Shown in pieces: positions 23,311-37,414 of a DNA stretch of 64,000 bases. This DNA comes from Penelope pileata (Eukaryota; Chordata; Aves; Galliformes; Cracidae). The position numbers were made by a program, and so were the translations under genes. The notes under the pieces are model-generated. The model did no database searches and was not told the DNA's origin. It saw only the letters and a list, made by a program, of their open reading frames with translations. The first letter of the stretch is position 1. Every line of letters starts with the position of its first letter. The stretch covers positions 186,001 to 250,000 of the forward strand of contig WBMW01002283.1 of NCBI GenBank assembly GCA_013396635.1, written 5' to 3'.

Positions 23311-23468
23311 GTCATGGAATGGCTCGGGATGGAAGGGGCCACAAGGACCGAGGCCAGGTTGGATGGGGTCTGGGCAGCCTGAGCTGGTGGGGGGCAACCA
23401 GCCCATGGCAGGGGTTGGGACTGGGGGGCTGTAAGGTCCCTTCCAACCCACCCACGCTGTGATTCATG
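23311..23468. mobile_element. Fold-back CR1: two 3' ends head to head
   Basis: The left 40 bp (GTCATGGAATGGCTCGGGAT GGAAGGGGCC) is a reverse-complement CR1 3' end. From 23351 a plus-strand CR1 3' end follows (AGGCCAGGTTGGATGGGGTC, then GTAAGGTCCCTTCCAACCCA). The arms pair imperfectly. Confidence 0.75.
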
Positions 23469-26400
23469 TACCAGCTATCTGTAGACCCAAGTACAGCAGC
23501 AAAGCGTTTGCAGTATATGCACAGCTTGTAAAAACCAACTCAGACTCTGCAGCTGGAAGAGAACTGGCTGCAGACTCTCAGTACAAGAACGCTGCCGTTT
23601 AACAGACTGTCTTAACACCAGCTGGCCCTGAAAAATAAGACTTCATACTGATGTGGGTAAGTTACACTGATTTTATTTCAGTACAGCTCTCCTTGTGTAA
23701 TTTTCTTTGTTGGAAATTTTATTGAGTGACTTCTCAAGTCAAGTTTAACGGAATTATACTTAACCAAAAGGCCCCTCAACACTGCATAGCACCATCCAGC
23801 TTGGGAGCTGTCTCTCTCAAGTCTATCCCGTCAGTAACACCTAAGACATGCAACACTTCAAATGGAAAGCTCTTACATGTTTGCTGCTTATCATGATCTT
23901 ATTTTGTGTTCTTTTTATTGTTTTTTTTTCTATAATAAATTTAAAGACAAGTAAGGAAATCTTGCCTTGATAACGTATCTACCATTCAAACCAGATGCAC
24001 AGGTTCTTTGCTCCTTTTAACAACTGGCTGTACACAAGGCTCTTGTAAAGATGACTACAGAATAAGTGCAGTTATGGTTATCAGTAAGAGGTATCTTTCA
24101 CAAGTGCCTGCAGCCCAATTTAGCACAGTTTAAAAAAACAGAAAAATCACATACATGAAAAGTACAAACGTTACAGGCAAAGTCCTATTCCCACACGCAG
24201 CCGTGCTGCTGACCGCTGCGAAGGGAGTTTCCCCAAAAATATATACTCTGAAAGTGGGAGTTTCCCCAGATTATTTACTTCCTTGGCAGAAGATTTCCTC
24301 TTTCAGATATAATTTTATTTCCTTGGCTAGTTTGTAATGACTACATACAATTCCATTAGTAATGTACTCTATAACTGATGATTTAGCAAGCACTGCAGCA
24401 CTCCAAAATAAATTCTGCCTATGCTCCAAACCACCTCTCAGTACTTAACCAGGATGCCTTTAGTAAATGGAACAGCAAGACAAAGGCATTGGGCAACGTG
24501 CAAGGGAGAGTCAAATATCCACTGAGGATCAGAAAGCTGTCTGATAGGTACCATTAACCTGGGGACATCTCACCATACACATTTCAGTCTGCTGTTAGGA
24601 AATATATTTTTCTTTTTTCTTAGAATTTTATTTAAATCTGTTTAAAGAACACCAAGAGCCCAGATGGAAAAAAGAAAAACTGCAAAACTCCGCCTGTGAG
24701 GCCTACAGTGACATTCACCATTTCCCACCCCTTCTGACACTATGGCACTTGGCAGGACAGACAACGTCCACCTGTTCACTGCGTGCTGTGCTCCTTCAAC
24801 ACTCCAACACAACTTGGGCCCAAGCGTACTGTTGTCAGGTAAAGAGAATGTTACCTGAGTGTATATGCACGTCAACAGAAAACTTAATGAATAAGTAATT
24901 TTAAAACATTCTTGGAATAGGATATTAAAAACAACAGCAACACATCCAGTTTATTGAAAACGTCCTTTTGAATGTCTACCAGCAAAAAAGTGCAATGAGT
25001 AAATAGATTAATTCTATCACTGACCCCAGTAACAAGCTCCTCACTGAACCGTAAGTTCAGCAAGCCCTGTGTTAGAGGAGGCGTGCGGCCATGCCATCCA
25101 CCAGCCCTCCAAGCTCGGTGTCCCCGTCCTGGTGGCACTCAGCACGGTGTTGAAGGCAACATACCTCTGCAGGCAAGTGGCTGCAGCCAGCACCGGAGAG
25201 GAAGCTCAACCTCCGCCAGACCCTGCAAAAAGAAAACCAAACGTTTCCTATTTTTGTTTTGTTTGTAAAGAGACTGTGTGATAAAACTTAAAGACAAAGC
25301 GTAACCACAAAGACTCTTTTTCTATACTCTACTGCTGTGCCAGACAGCAGATAGTGCTGGCTTCCAACCAACAATGCAGTGAAGCATCTCAAAGATTGCT
25401 CTTTTCATACTTGGAAACTCTGGCTGTGAATCCGAACCTCAAAATAAGCTAAGAACCACGTGACTAATGTATAGAATGAGAAGGTCCAGCTAGGCCACAC
25501 TGCTCACGGACAGCCCCCAGCTCCAAGGAAAGCTTTGAAGCCAAGAGCTCCTTAACACGTGAAGATGAGCACGGTGCCCAAATCCTCACACAAGCAAGCA
25601 GGTGTTCCAGAAACATGGTTTCTTTACTCTGATTCCAATGACTGTTCCCTTTTAAATGGTGATACGAACTTCTCTTAAAGGATGTTGTAAGGCACAAGAA
25701 TTTTGCCAGCCCCACCTCCAGCCACCAAAGACTGAAGGAAAGGACTGAAACAGCCAGGAGTATGGCTTACAGTAACCAGGATTTAAGGTCACAGTGTATT
25801 TCATCAGTTTTGTAACTACAGCTTTCGGGTTTTTTAAAGGCACTGGAAAGAAGACTCTGCAAGCTCGTGTTTTTCTACAAAAGCTGAATTCAGCTGTAAC
25901 CATGAGATCATGCATAGTTGGGATTTTAGGGAGGGGAGGGAGTTCATATAAAATAAACCTATAAATGCAAATGTATCCTAGCTCATGAAAATGGTGTGCA
26001 GCACATACTCTAGCAACCTCACCGACCTCAGCAAGATGTGCTACAAGGAACACCTCACCCTCATGCGCTGCTTTTTCCTAAAAGCTTTCTTTGGAAAGTT
26101 CTTTCAAAAGAGAGCAGCCAGGCTCCTCATGGAGATGATCTGCTTACGGTACGAGCACACTCCTCCCTATGACCCCCAAACTCCCCTGCTTTGTGCACTG
26201 CCTGGAACCAGTGACCATTACCTCCACTGAGTCCGTGCAGCATTCTTCCATTCTCAGCTCTGGTACTCCACAGAATTCAAGTTGACGCTCACAGACAGAT
26301 CATGAAGCACTTGCAGCAGAAGCTTTCACAGTGTTTATAGAGCACCTTGCTGCTGAACACATCGAGCTATTCTGAAGGCACACGAGTCACTTGCTGTGCA

Positions 26401-29400
26401 CAATGAAGGACTGAAACTGGATCTCACTCGCACAAAAGAAATTCAGGAATTGGGGTCAGTGGGATTAGCTCCATTTCACACTAACAAATCAAACCTGACA
26501 CCTCAGCACGCAGTAAACACAACAGCTCTCCCAGACCCAAACCAGAGGACAGACCATGCCTACCACAGACACAGCGATTCAGCTGTGTGTTACTGGCACC
26601 ACAAAACAGGAGGGCTACAGATGCAGAGCTCTGGGGAGCAAACTGCTGTTTCTGCACACAGCTTGAAACATGATGCTACTGTGATATTTTCTGTAGCACT
26701 GAAACCACACAGACTTATACACAAAGCCCTCTAAAAAACTGCACTCACCAACTATCAAAGTGTGCACATGTGTTACAAAAGTGTTTATAGCCACAGTCAC
26801 AAAAACAACTCTCAGGTTTAGGTGTGCTAAAAAGGATGAGGAGTGTTACCCTGCCCAGGAAGCCTCCCCTTCCTCCAGAAAACCCCAGGCAGTGTGCAGA
26901 GCATTCCAGTCACTCAGCGCTCAGCGGTGAGCCACGACTTTAACGAAAGACATTCTGCCACGTACATCCATGGCAGATGAAAATCTAGCAGTCCCAATTA
27001 ATAACCTAGCAGCTTCAAACCAAAACTCTCCTAATAAATACTTGAAAAACTTTGTCTACAAAGTTTTATAAAATATTTCTAAGTTTGGCATCATCACAGG
27101 TCAGCAGAGGTTTTAACACAGTCACAAAAGCACATGCAGGTTATATGATAAACCAATGGAGATGCACCTTTGATAGACTACCTACAATTTTTGCTTCTGA
27201 GAATCACCTTAATAAAAAGGAAAATTAGAAAAAGCAGTTTGGTTATTTGCTGTATCTCGTCCTACCAGAGAAACAAAAGCCCCACTATGGTTACCAAAGG
27301 CAGATCTTAGGGAATAGCTCGTTTTAGGTAAAACTGCAAACTCCTTCCCCTCCCGTTACACAAGGTATATTCCATCTATATATGTGTACGACTATACATC
27401 CACACGCATGGCATGAATATGCACTTTCAAATAAAGTCCATTCTTTGCAAAGAAACACCTTTAACAAAAAGGAGCCCAACGCTCCAGTTTGATTAACAAC
27501 AGCCTCTATAGCATTACGGCTACTTTGTTTTTCTTGGAAGAACCATGAACAGATGGAGGCTAGATTAGTCCAGCTCCAACACGGTGCCAACTTTTTCTAA
27601 CTCTATAAACAAGTACACTCATTTTTATTTGCATCCAAGCAAGAATAAGTACTAAGATATCAAAGAAGTTGTTGTTCCTCTTCCAAAGATCTCTTCCCCA
27701 CAAGAAAAAAAGAAATGTAGTAAGAACAATACCTTACAGATCCAACGTGGACCTACTTTACAAAGAATAAGTCAAACCGTTCACAAGACAATACTTGTCT
27801 ACATTTAAATGTAGACAAAAGACACAACTGTAATAAAAGTTCACTTCACTTCCTTCCTCTCCTGTGCAGTCTGCCTGAGAACCAGCAACTGCCATGGCAC
27901 AACCAAAACCAGAGTGCAATGGCACTGCCATAGCTGGAGTTTGAGAGAATGGGAAAAAAATAGCATTGAGTCAATTAAGGACAGAGACTACCTGAAAGCA
28001 TTATGGCTGAAGTATGCACAATTGGTCTTGAAAGAGTCCTTGCAGTGTACTGTATACCCCAAAATCTTACAGGTTGAGTTTTTTTATCATGGGGAATGCT
28101 ATACGATTTTTCTTTATGATGTTCCACTCCACTCAGTTAAGAGATGCACCTGTTTGGTTAGAAATCACAAGGCATCTGTTCTCCAAAACTCAGCACCCCT
28201 TCTGGTATTCCAGCTGTCCTACAGAACACCATCCTCAATCCTTTTCACTACTGCAGTACTTGCTTCCCTCTCCTCTTTCCATGTGATGTTACTGAAATAT
28301 TGAAAAATAAAACCATCCCACCTTAGAACGCTATGATTCAATAGCGGTAACATTTACCTTCTTCTTAGCAGGGGACTGCCACGAACACACCCAGTTTGCG
28401 TTCACTTTTATGTGGACTTCCCACCTAAGTTTCTACACAAGTTCATGTTTGGTCATCACCTCTAACACGCTCAGAAAACAAAAAACCCAACAAGGAGGAA
28501 CCAGGAAAAGGAAAGGAAGCCTCAAGGTCAACACCACTGCCACAACTGGCAAAGTCTGGGGGAAGCAGGGCTTTCTCACAGGCTGTCTGCTTCCACGAGA
28601 AGGCAGGAATGGCACTTCCCAACTCCTGATCCATGTGTCTGGTGCACTTCTTCCACATCCCTTCCCAGTTAACACAGCCTATACACCTGCCATCATCTAC
28701 TTAGGGCTACAAAAATGACAGAATAAGTTACACGTGGCAGTTACATGACTCAGCACACCGAGCAGTAATTGAAGTGGCACAGATCCACCCATTAATTAAT
28801 TTGCTCCTTCCTGTCTAAAATGGAAAAGAACATTCCAAGGAAGGAAGGCGATTGACCACGGTTGCCAGCTGAAGAGTTTCAAGCAAAAAGACTTCCATTT
28901 GCCACATTTTGTAGCAAATCCTGCTGCAAATCCCTTATGCTTGAAGGAATAAAAAGAAAATGTCCATCGAGCGTCGTTTTCTTTGGAGGAACACCTAGTA
29001 ACATCTTCAACTCTGGAAGAAAGACCTAATGATTACTAGCAGCAGGACACTGAGAGAAGTAGCACGACATCGTTGCAGCCCATTAGCTCAGAGGTTAGAA
29101 CATCTTTAGGAATTAGCAGCATTTTCACTAATCCCCTGCCACCTGCCAGCCCAATTTTGCTGGGGAGCTGAGTCTCACAGTGCGAGGGCACAAATGATAC
29201 TGGTGTAACCGCAGCACCCTTCTCCCCCTCTCGTGTGCCCCTGTACCTGCCCAGGGCCAACAAGGCAGACACTGGCCAGCTCTGCCGGGCAGAATTGCTG
29301 CCAGCCTGCAGTGAGCATAAGCACGGACCGCTCTCCTCTATGGGAGAAGGGATGCAGTGGTGCTGGGCAGGAAGGCTCTGGCAGCAGCGGCACAGCGGGC

Positions 29401-29931
29401 GCGGTGCCAATACAACAGACAGCTTCAGGACTTCATCACTTGGATACCATTTAGTGCTGTGTACATTTGCAATTGCGGTCTTGCATCTTATCAATGCTGT
29501 TCCCATTATTTTTGGAGAGGTTATCTGTACCTCAAAGCAAAGTATGTGACATTCAGCACCCCCACGCATTCCCTGATAATGCTTCAATTTGCCCCTTCGG
29601 ACACTCAGATCAGTGGCTTTCTGACTACAACCATCTTCACAACAGCTGTGATATTTGCCTAGGCATAGAAATAAGGGCTTCTTTTCCTGGGGGGGAAAAA
29701 GTTTTTAAAAATGACTCACTGAGGCTTTGAGCTCACAGGGAAAAAAGAATTTCACTGTGAGCTCTTCCCGTAACAGCTACTCATAAATACAACAATTTCC
29801 TCTATCAGTGGCTGGAGAATAGTTATGTTCCCTACTTCTGCTCTCCTAGTTTAACATGAGAAGGATATTTCAAGTACTCCCCTCTCCCTTCCAAATTTCC
29901 CCCACTGCACAGTCACACATTAAGTACTTAC

Positions 29932-29970
29932 CTAGCATCCCCTCAGCAGCCTGCCGTGCTTAATTTAATC
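29932..29970 (-). other. Exon-like segment in intron 1 (39 nt)
   Basis: On the gene's strand the acceptor CTCCTTTTCAG|G and donor CTAG|GTAAGTAC enclose 39 nt without an ATG. Both sites fit the consensus well. No other support. Confidence 0.2.
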
Positions 29971-30323
29971 CTGAAAAGGAGTACTCATGCAAACTTATTG
30001 ATAGGATAAATGTGGGACTGGGATGAAGTTGGGCCAGACCATTATTTGCACCAGTTATCCTAAGTCCACGACCACGATTTGATTGCATGAAATCCCACTG
30101 GTAATCTACATAGTTTGCTCTTTGGAGAGAAGTACTAACCTTACAGCAGGACTTTTCTGCTCTTTCTGTAAAGGGTATTCAAGGCTTCTCCAAAAATCTT
30201 TCAGGTTACTGTTCTGTTGGGTACATCCACCTATGTACGCTAAATGGGAGTCTCCAGTTAGGAAGGAAAGGTGAGCATTCCCCCAGACACCACACAAACC
30301 ACTGAGGACTGCCCCATGCCCTT

Positions 30324-30347
30324 CCAGGTGGGATGCCAGGTGGGATG
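30324..30347. repeat. Tandem duplication of 12 bp
   Basis: CCAGGTGGGATG occurs twice in perfect tandem. Confidence 0.85.
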
Positions 30348-33171
30348 CTCACTTTGGCAGCAGCAGTTCTATTTCCCACACAATGTGTACACACAAACCC
30401 CTCTCCCCTCACAGAATTGTATCATTAAAGCTCTGCAGTATTTAGGAAACGTACCTATTTGGCATGACAGTGAAAACTCATTAACTGACTGAAAGATTAC
30501 AGCAGAAAGCTTAAATGTTTAAGCCTGTCTGATTAAAGAGAGGCACTTACAGCCGCAGATGTTCAGCAGCTGTGTGAATCAGGTCACTCCTGCCTGAACA
30601 CAGCTCAAAGTGCCTCATTTTGATTAGTCACGTTTACAGATAAGATCAGCCCTGATCTAGCAGACTGTAAGCCCTTCCTCTGTCAATAGGACCTTTAGAC
30701 TTACAGACCAGGTTTCATTATGATAGATCTTTCTCTGTGTCATTAACGGGACAAAGCAGAAAAAAAATGTTAATCCTTCGAGGAATACAGGAAAGCACAG
30801 AAAACAAAGACAACTAGCTCTCACACAAGCCTTTGTAGCTGAAGTGTACAGTTTCATCAACAGCAGGAAAAATAAGACACTGACTTCAGTAGGTAGCCTT
30901 GGTCAAAAGAGTGTGTACATTTGTGGAGAGCTCCGTGTTATGGAAGAGCAACACGTGGTAGCAGCCCAGGCTGTCCCTGCTGTAAGACCACACCAAAGTG
31001 CTCCAAGAGCAGAGATTCTCACTTGAGGAAAGAACTGCCTTGCAACTGGAATAGGTCGCAGTCAGCCTCTTCGCAGCGTATAACAAGTTCCAGCTTGATC
31101 TAGGGGAAAAACAATTCCGTGACATGTTGTAATAGAATTACTGTTAAGCAACCTCAGGGTAATGATTTACTCTTTTGAGGAGGGCTGTCACAAGATTAGA
31201 GACTAACAGCTTCAGCCTCTGCTGCCTGGTTGCAGGAACTAGCTCTCAGGGCAACTGTGCTCTGCCCCGAGCGCTAACCTCAGCACTTACACGCACACGA
31301 GCCAAGCAACTTCTGCTGAAGCGGAGGGGAACTAGCACTTCGAGGTGCAGTTTGTAAGGATGGGGCATTTAAACCAAAACTTTTTGTTCCACAGAAGGGT
31401 TTTAACAAGTTTTGTGAATATTCCAATAGAACATTCCTTACTTATGTTAAAAAGGACGTGAAGTTTTGTAAAGTAATTTAAGAGAGCTAATAAAACGTAA
31501 CAAGGACCATTTGAAAGAGGTTCTCATTTGGAATAAGAATTGCATGCAGACACTGCAAAGAAACTGCAGCTCAAATCCAGTTCCTACTTCTACAGCTACA
31601 GCGTGGTGCAACCCCCAAAATCATAGCTCATGAGACACAAGCAAAAAACAAGCTCTGGGTGTTTTTTTCCCCTCCTGGACAGACTGCCATTTATTTCATA
31701 GGAAAATATGCAAATCTTTATAAAAATGTCTGTTTCCAAAGCGATGATTAATTTCTATCACTACAGTAAGTGAAGTTAAAAATAGAACGGGGAAACAAAG
31801 CTTCCTACCCAACCACGGTTTTTTCTTTCCTCTTCTGGTGTTACCAGCCAGACTTCGCCAGACAGCCCCGAGGCATTCACAACAACCTGCTTCCGCCTCT
31901 CTTCTCTTCTGTTACTGTATGGTTATCACACAAAAAACGAAAGCACCTGAACACTTACTAGAATCTGCTATGCTGACCTGAAGTGCAAAGTGAAAACAAA
32001 GACATCTCCGTGACTGATTTCGGCACAGAAAAGCCCTCCTGGAGAGAAGGAAGCTGGTTTGTCTGGGGAAGAACTCGAGAGTGGAAACTGATGTGCAAGA
32101 TTTCCCTCCTCCAAGGGTTCTTGGTTTTTGTTTTGCATATCTTTAAATGAAAAACTCAGTGCTGACACAAAAATGAAGCTGGAGTTACTTCAAGTCACCT
32201 GAATTTAACAACATTTAGAATTAAGAGCTGCTGCTGGTTAAGGATAAATCACTACATTCACAGCAGGGGTTCACGGCTCACCTCTGCAGGCAGGCTGCAA
32301 GCTCAGGCAGCCCTGGCCTTTCTTCCAGCCTGCTGAAGGACAGCAACACCCAGCGACACCGTGCAGCTGGCAGCTGCAGGCTGGCTCACCGGAACGATGG
32401 AAAGCTGCATCTACACTCAGAGCAGCAGCGGAGCTCAGGTCACCAAAGCCCAACCTATATTCACGTTCTTGTCCTCATGGAGAGAGCTCTCACACGTGCA
32501 GACTCCTTCTCCATGACCCAGTACCCTTTATGTGTTTTCTGACCATATAAGTACCAAACCTAGGAATCCCAAATCTTCCTGCCCACTTCTACCACCCTCC
32601 CTCCTCTCTTTGTTCGGATCTGCTACATACCCCTGAGAAATCTTTTGCTTTTAGTCATGTCTCTGTTACGTGTAAATCACCTTTCACCAAGAGTCTTGCA
32701 GCACACTTCCCATCCCCTCTTCCTCGAGCCAGCACAGAGAAAGCAAAGATCACGGAGGCAGCGACAGATCCAGACACGCACGCTGGGCCAGAGGACTCAG
32801 CCTTGTCTGTGCAAGAGCCGTCAGAATCAAGAATGAGGAAAATAACTCAAATTCCAACATGCAGGTTGTTTTTCTACTGCAAGTTGGGACTGATCACTTA
32901 GCTGGAATGTGGTGTCAGGGCTCCTTCAGGGTGCTGGAAGCTCCCAAGTGAGCTGCAAGACAAGAGAGGAGTTGTAACGCAAAAGCAGTGACCCCAAGGC
33001 TAGGAACTGGGACCTGTAGTAGAGTTCTACTGTCTAGAAGCACTAGTCAGGCAGTGGTTTCTTGGTTTGTTTTATTTTTAAACACACTTAGCTATACTGA
33101 AACTGACGCAGTGCTTGAAGTTTAGCATTATCGTAGTACTGCTTCAGCTGCATCACACAATTAAAAACAGC

Positions 33172-33521
33172 TGGTAAGATTGAAGAGCTGATCTTAGAGG
33201 AGAGGGACTTGGGGGTGTGTGTTGATGAGAAACTCACCATGAGCCGGCAGTGTGCGCTTGCAGCCCAGAAGGCCAACCGCATCCTGGGCTGCATCAAGAG
33301 AAGTGTGGCCAGCAGGGCGAGGGAGGGGATTCTGCCCCTCTACTCTGCTCTCCTGAGACCTCACCTGGAGTATTGTGTCCAGTTCTGGGGCCCCCAACAC
33401 AAGAAGGATGTGGAGCTGTTGGAGCGGGTCCAGAGGAGGGCCACGAGGATGATCAGAGGGCTGGAGCACCTCCCCTACGAGGACAGGCTGAGAGAGTTAG
33501 GGCTCTTCAGCCTGCAGAAGA
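33172..33521 (+). mobile_element. CR1 LINE fragment, plus strand, lacking its 3' end
   Basis: An open frame from 33209 codes for the CR1 reverse-transcriptase tail (NRILGCIKRSVASRAREGIL, EYCVQFWGPQ, MIRGLEHLPYEDRL). Few disruptions suggest a fairly young copy. CR1 copies normally keep their 3' end, but this one stops at GCCTGCAGAAG next to the only N in the window, and unrelated sequence follows. Confidence 0.9.
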
Positions 33522-33522
33522 N
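33522..33522. other. Single ambiguous base (N)
   Basis: The only non-ACGT base in the window, lying at the abrupt right edge of the CR1 fragment. It probably marks an unresolved or joined position in the assembly. Confidence 0.95.
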
Positions 33523-35817
33523 CCTGGCTTTCTGTCACACCACGAATTTTGACAAGGGAAGGAGCAAGCAAGCAGAACCCCCATCGCTCTGCCTGAAGAC
33601 TCAGATCAATGTTAGCGTCTCTACAGCTATGCTGAAACAGTGGAAAGACTGCAATAGTTACTGGACAGGGGAAAGGGAGAATGAACAAAAGACAGTGAAC
33701 AAATAAATCACACTGAAGAAAGGATGACCACCATGGGTGCTCCGTCAACCCACACAGCAAAAGACAGCTGCTCCAGCCTGGGAAACAGTTACCTCCTCAG
33801 TCATCACCTTCGCGTATTTGTCTCACGTTCCTGCCAAAAACAACAGAGTTCTAAAATTTGGGGAATTCACATACACAAGAAGTATTACTCAGTGGGCCCC
33901 CAGATTTCTTAAAAACGGATTAAAGCCAACATTTTGCTTAGTTGTTGCTCCTTTATGAGCTCTGCTGGAAATTCCATCTCCAGGCTTTGAGGAAACAAGC
34001 TGGAACAGCAGAGCCTGTTTGCTGAGCCCTTACAGGTGAGTTCATGATTAAGGGCACAAATCCAAGTTTCTCCTAGCAGTCCACTTACGGTAAAGCCGAA
34101 GGGCATGAAATAATGAAACAAAAGCCCTGGTTAAACACACTTGCTAACTGTTCAGTTTGGAGATGGCAAGATAGCTCTGCACTGAAAAAAAACAAGAGCA
34201 CCAATTAAGTGTCCTACAGTGATACATGCAAGCCCTTTGTGCACAGGCACACCGAAACGAGATGATTTTGTCTATGTGAACCAGGTTTAGTTAAAATGTC
34301 TGCTACACCATCAAGCAACAACAGCTACAATCTGATTACATGGACTACTGCAAAGTTTTTGTAAAGTGATCTAAAAGCTACGTGCAGGTACAGCTTCCCA
34401 GGTATCCCACATGGGAAAGCCATTTCCGTGCTGTAAAAGCCTCCGTAGTCACCTAAATTTATTTGGAATTAGGAATTAGCACAGTCACCCCTGACTGCTC
34501 CCACACTACAATGTTATGGACAACAGAGTCAGCCTCACTATGAAGAACAGGAGCCCAAATTTCTGTCCTCCTGACCTAAAAGATTCAAGGAAATGGTCTA
34601 CAACCACAACAACGTGTTGTTATAAGTTACAGCAGAGTGATTACATTTAACTATGAAAAAGAAATGTTCACCTTTTATAAATGTAAGGACACAAATCTAG
34701 CTTGAATTGGTAAGTTAATTTAGCAAACTAATCTTAGAAGAGCACGAGAGGGGGAAAAGTTAGAAAGGCACATACATTCCCTGGAAGACAGAATGTACCT
34801 CGTGATTCAGGGGCACCTCCTGTTCCATTAGGACAGCATGATCCTGGTCATACACGGCTAATGATGCACGGTTTGTCAGTCACTATCATACCTCAGCATA
34901 AGTAAAACAAAAATCCGGAAAGCTTTGATGATAACCAGTTGAACAGTGAGAATTCTCAAACAGAGAAAGGATGAAAACAGGAGTTTCTTAAACTTCTTGG
35001 AGTTTTACCCGTGAGCTTTCCAGAAAGGTAAGACTGTAAGGAAGTAACGGGTCTGCTTTCCCTGGCCCTCTGCAACCACGGATATGAAGATTAATCCAGC
35101 AACAAAATTCAGCAAGCAGCTACTCCTAAACTCAGCCAAAGACCTGCTTCTCTCAGGCCAGCTACGTAGCTCAGACATTTACCATTGTAGCACGCAGTTT
35201 CAGAGTGCCCACTTTCACAAAGCTAAGGTTTGCCAGAACAACCTTAGGAAAAAACTTGAGAGGGCTCTCGGTACAGGTTAGGTGTCCCTGAATGAGTCTG
35301 GTTAAAGGGCCTGCAATGGTGGAAGGGAGACACAACAAGAATCGTTACAGCAGGCACAAAAGCTATTTTCTGCTGTTTTTCTTTAAAGAAAATAAAACAG
35401 CCGCCTCTGTGAGCTGAGGAGAGAATCATTGCCAAGGATAGATCTGATTTCTGAACGGAAGAGTGTAATTCCCTCTCTGACATTCCTGCACTGCACATTA
35501 TCTTTAAATATTCTGCCAAAGATGCTCAGATACACGTCAGTGCTGCAATAACACATAGGAAAAGATAAGAACTGGGTCATTACTATACGTGAGCTGGCAT
35601 GCAAGTAAAATCAAGAGATTGTTTCAGTTACACTGGTATGCTGGGTTAGAGGGAGAATAACATTCCGGTTTGTTTCCATAGGAAGCCGTGTCTCTGCATT
35701 CTCCCCTAATTATTACTTCGCCCGTTCAGAATTCATCCCTGGCCTGAGGAAAAAGTTTTCAGATTCCTGCATGCATTAAATGAAAGGTGGACTCTTCTGC
35801 TCTATTTCTTTTTAATT

Positions 35818-35851
35818 AAAAAAAAAAAAAAAGAAGAAGAAAATAAAAAAA
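35818..35851. repeat. A-rich low-complexity tract
   Basis: About 15 A residues followed by AAG and AAAT units. Confidence 0.85.
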
Positions 35852-36524
35852 TTCAGCATAGGAATTCACAGATAAGAGTGGAAAAAAACCCTTCAAATAG
35901 GTCTGGGGGAAATGCTGTGGAGAAGCACACTGCTCTTAGCACAGCGTGCTGAGAATTCTGCTACGTGCCCTGGTGCAGCCACCTGCCGTAAACCCGCAAT
36001 CTGATGATAGATATGTTCCTAACACAGTAGAGTAATTGCTTAAGTCTTACAACAACAATACCCAAAACTGAACAGAACTTCAGTGCCTTCTGTTCTTTCC
36101 AAAAGACATGGTGGGAGGCATAGCTTGTTGGACACTCCAGTCCTAAACGAGTGGAAGAGGTGTTTGTCAACAAGGAAGTTAGCGACGTTCCGTAAATAGT
36201 AAGGGAACTGGCAATGAAGTATTTATATGTGAAAATAACGCAAAATGCACACTCCATTTAGCACTGCCTTTACGAGAACATATTGTCTCTGCCTTGCTGC
36301 CTCCAGCTCCCCTGAGCCCAGACTCCCACCTCCTCTCTTACACCGCAGGTTCAAACGCAAACGTGAAGCAATGTCATCAGGAAATGCATTCGTGGAATAA
36401 ATGCTCCCTAAAGAAGGCCAGAAAAACACTTAGCTATGAAGAGAGGAACAGCCATCTGAAAGGCTGTTTACTCTCCTACCACAGAAATCCCCACCAGAAG
36501 ACTAAAGGCGTTGTGGCGGGATCA

Positions 36525-36645
36525 TTCATAGAATCACCAAGGTCGGACAGACCTCCAAGATCACCTAGTCCGACCATACACCTACCACCAAGACTGCCCA
36601 CTAAACCATGTCCCTCAGTTCCACATCCACATTCTAACAATGCTT
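36525..36645 (-). mobile_element. CR1 3'-end fragment, minus strand
   Basis: TTCATAGAATCACCAAGGTC GGACAGACCTCCAAGATCAC, then CTACCACCAAGACTGCCCAC and TAAACCATGTCCCTCAGT, the pattern of an older CR1 subfamily 3' end read in reverse. Confidence 0.85.
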
Positions 36646-37414
36646 TCAAACCTAAACAAACCAACTCACTGTGGGAATCCCCTGATTAACCCCAGGAGGC
36701 CGCACTGCTGCTTACAGGGCTATCCATCAGCTCTGCTGAGAGTCTGAGCTCCCGTGAGGCTTCCTGCGAGGTCCGGTAGCAGCAGCAAGCCAAGATCCTG
36801 AGCTACAGCACTACAGATGAACGGCTCTGCAAGTAATAGGGTTACTCGCATCTGCAAGTACTTTTAAGATGAGGGCTTAGCCAACAGCAACTAATTGATG
36901 CTGTGCTTGCAGGGCTGCACATTCCAAACAACTTAGGGAACTGCTGGACAATCTGACAGGAGCACAAGTTACCCACTGGAAGGCATGGCATCTGGAAGGT
37001 ACGCCAGCAGCAAGTCAGCGTTGTCGAGTCAAAACTCAAACCCCTGTGTACTGCGACCTTACTGCACTGGAACACACAGCAACAAACACGTGGACAGTCC
37101 GAGGAGCACACAACACAGCCACCAAGGTCTGAGTGTCAAAAGCAATTTTCATACAGGTAAAAACAAAATTTGATCATTCGTGTTTGTCATTCAGCGCTGT
37201 AAGAATTAAGTTAACAGTTCTTAATGAGCTTCCATTTCTACTTACTGCTCATTACCAAAGTGGCTGCTGAGCTTGGTTTTCCACCAAAGGAAACTACTTG
37301 TCCATTTAAATAAAAAATTGAGGAGGAGACTTTTCTCACTATCTCTTTTCAAGGCTAACCTGAAGTTTCCTACCAACAAAAATAAAATTGCAGTTTGGTC
37401 TTAAAGGCCCACAG

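Noticed and set aside
29036..29587. 183-codon open frame on the minus strand in intron 1
   Set aside because: No recognisable domain or splice context; length within chance for this much sequence.
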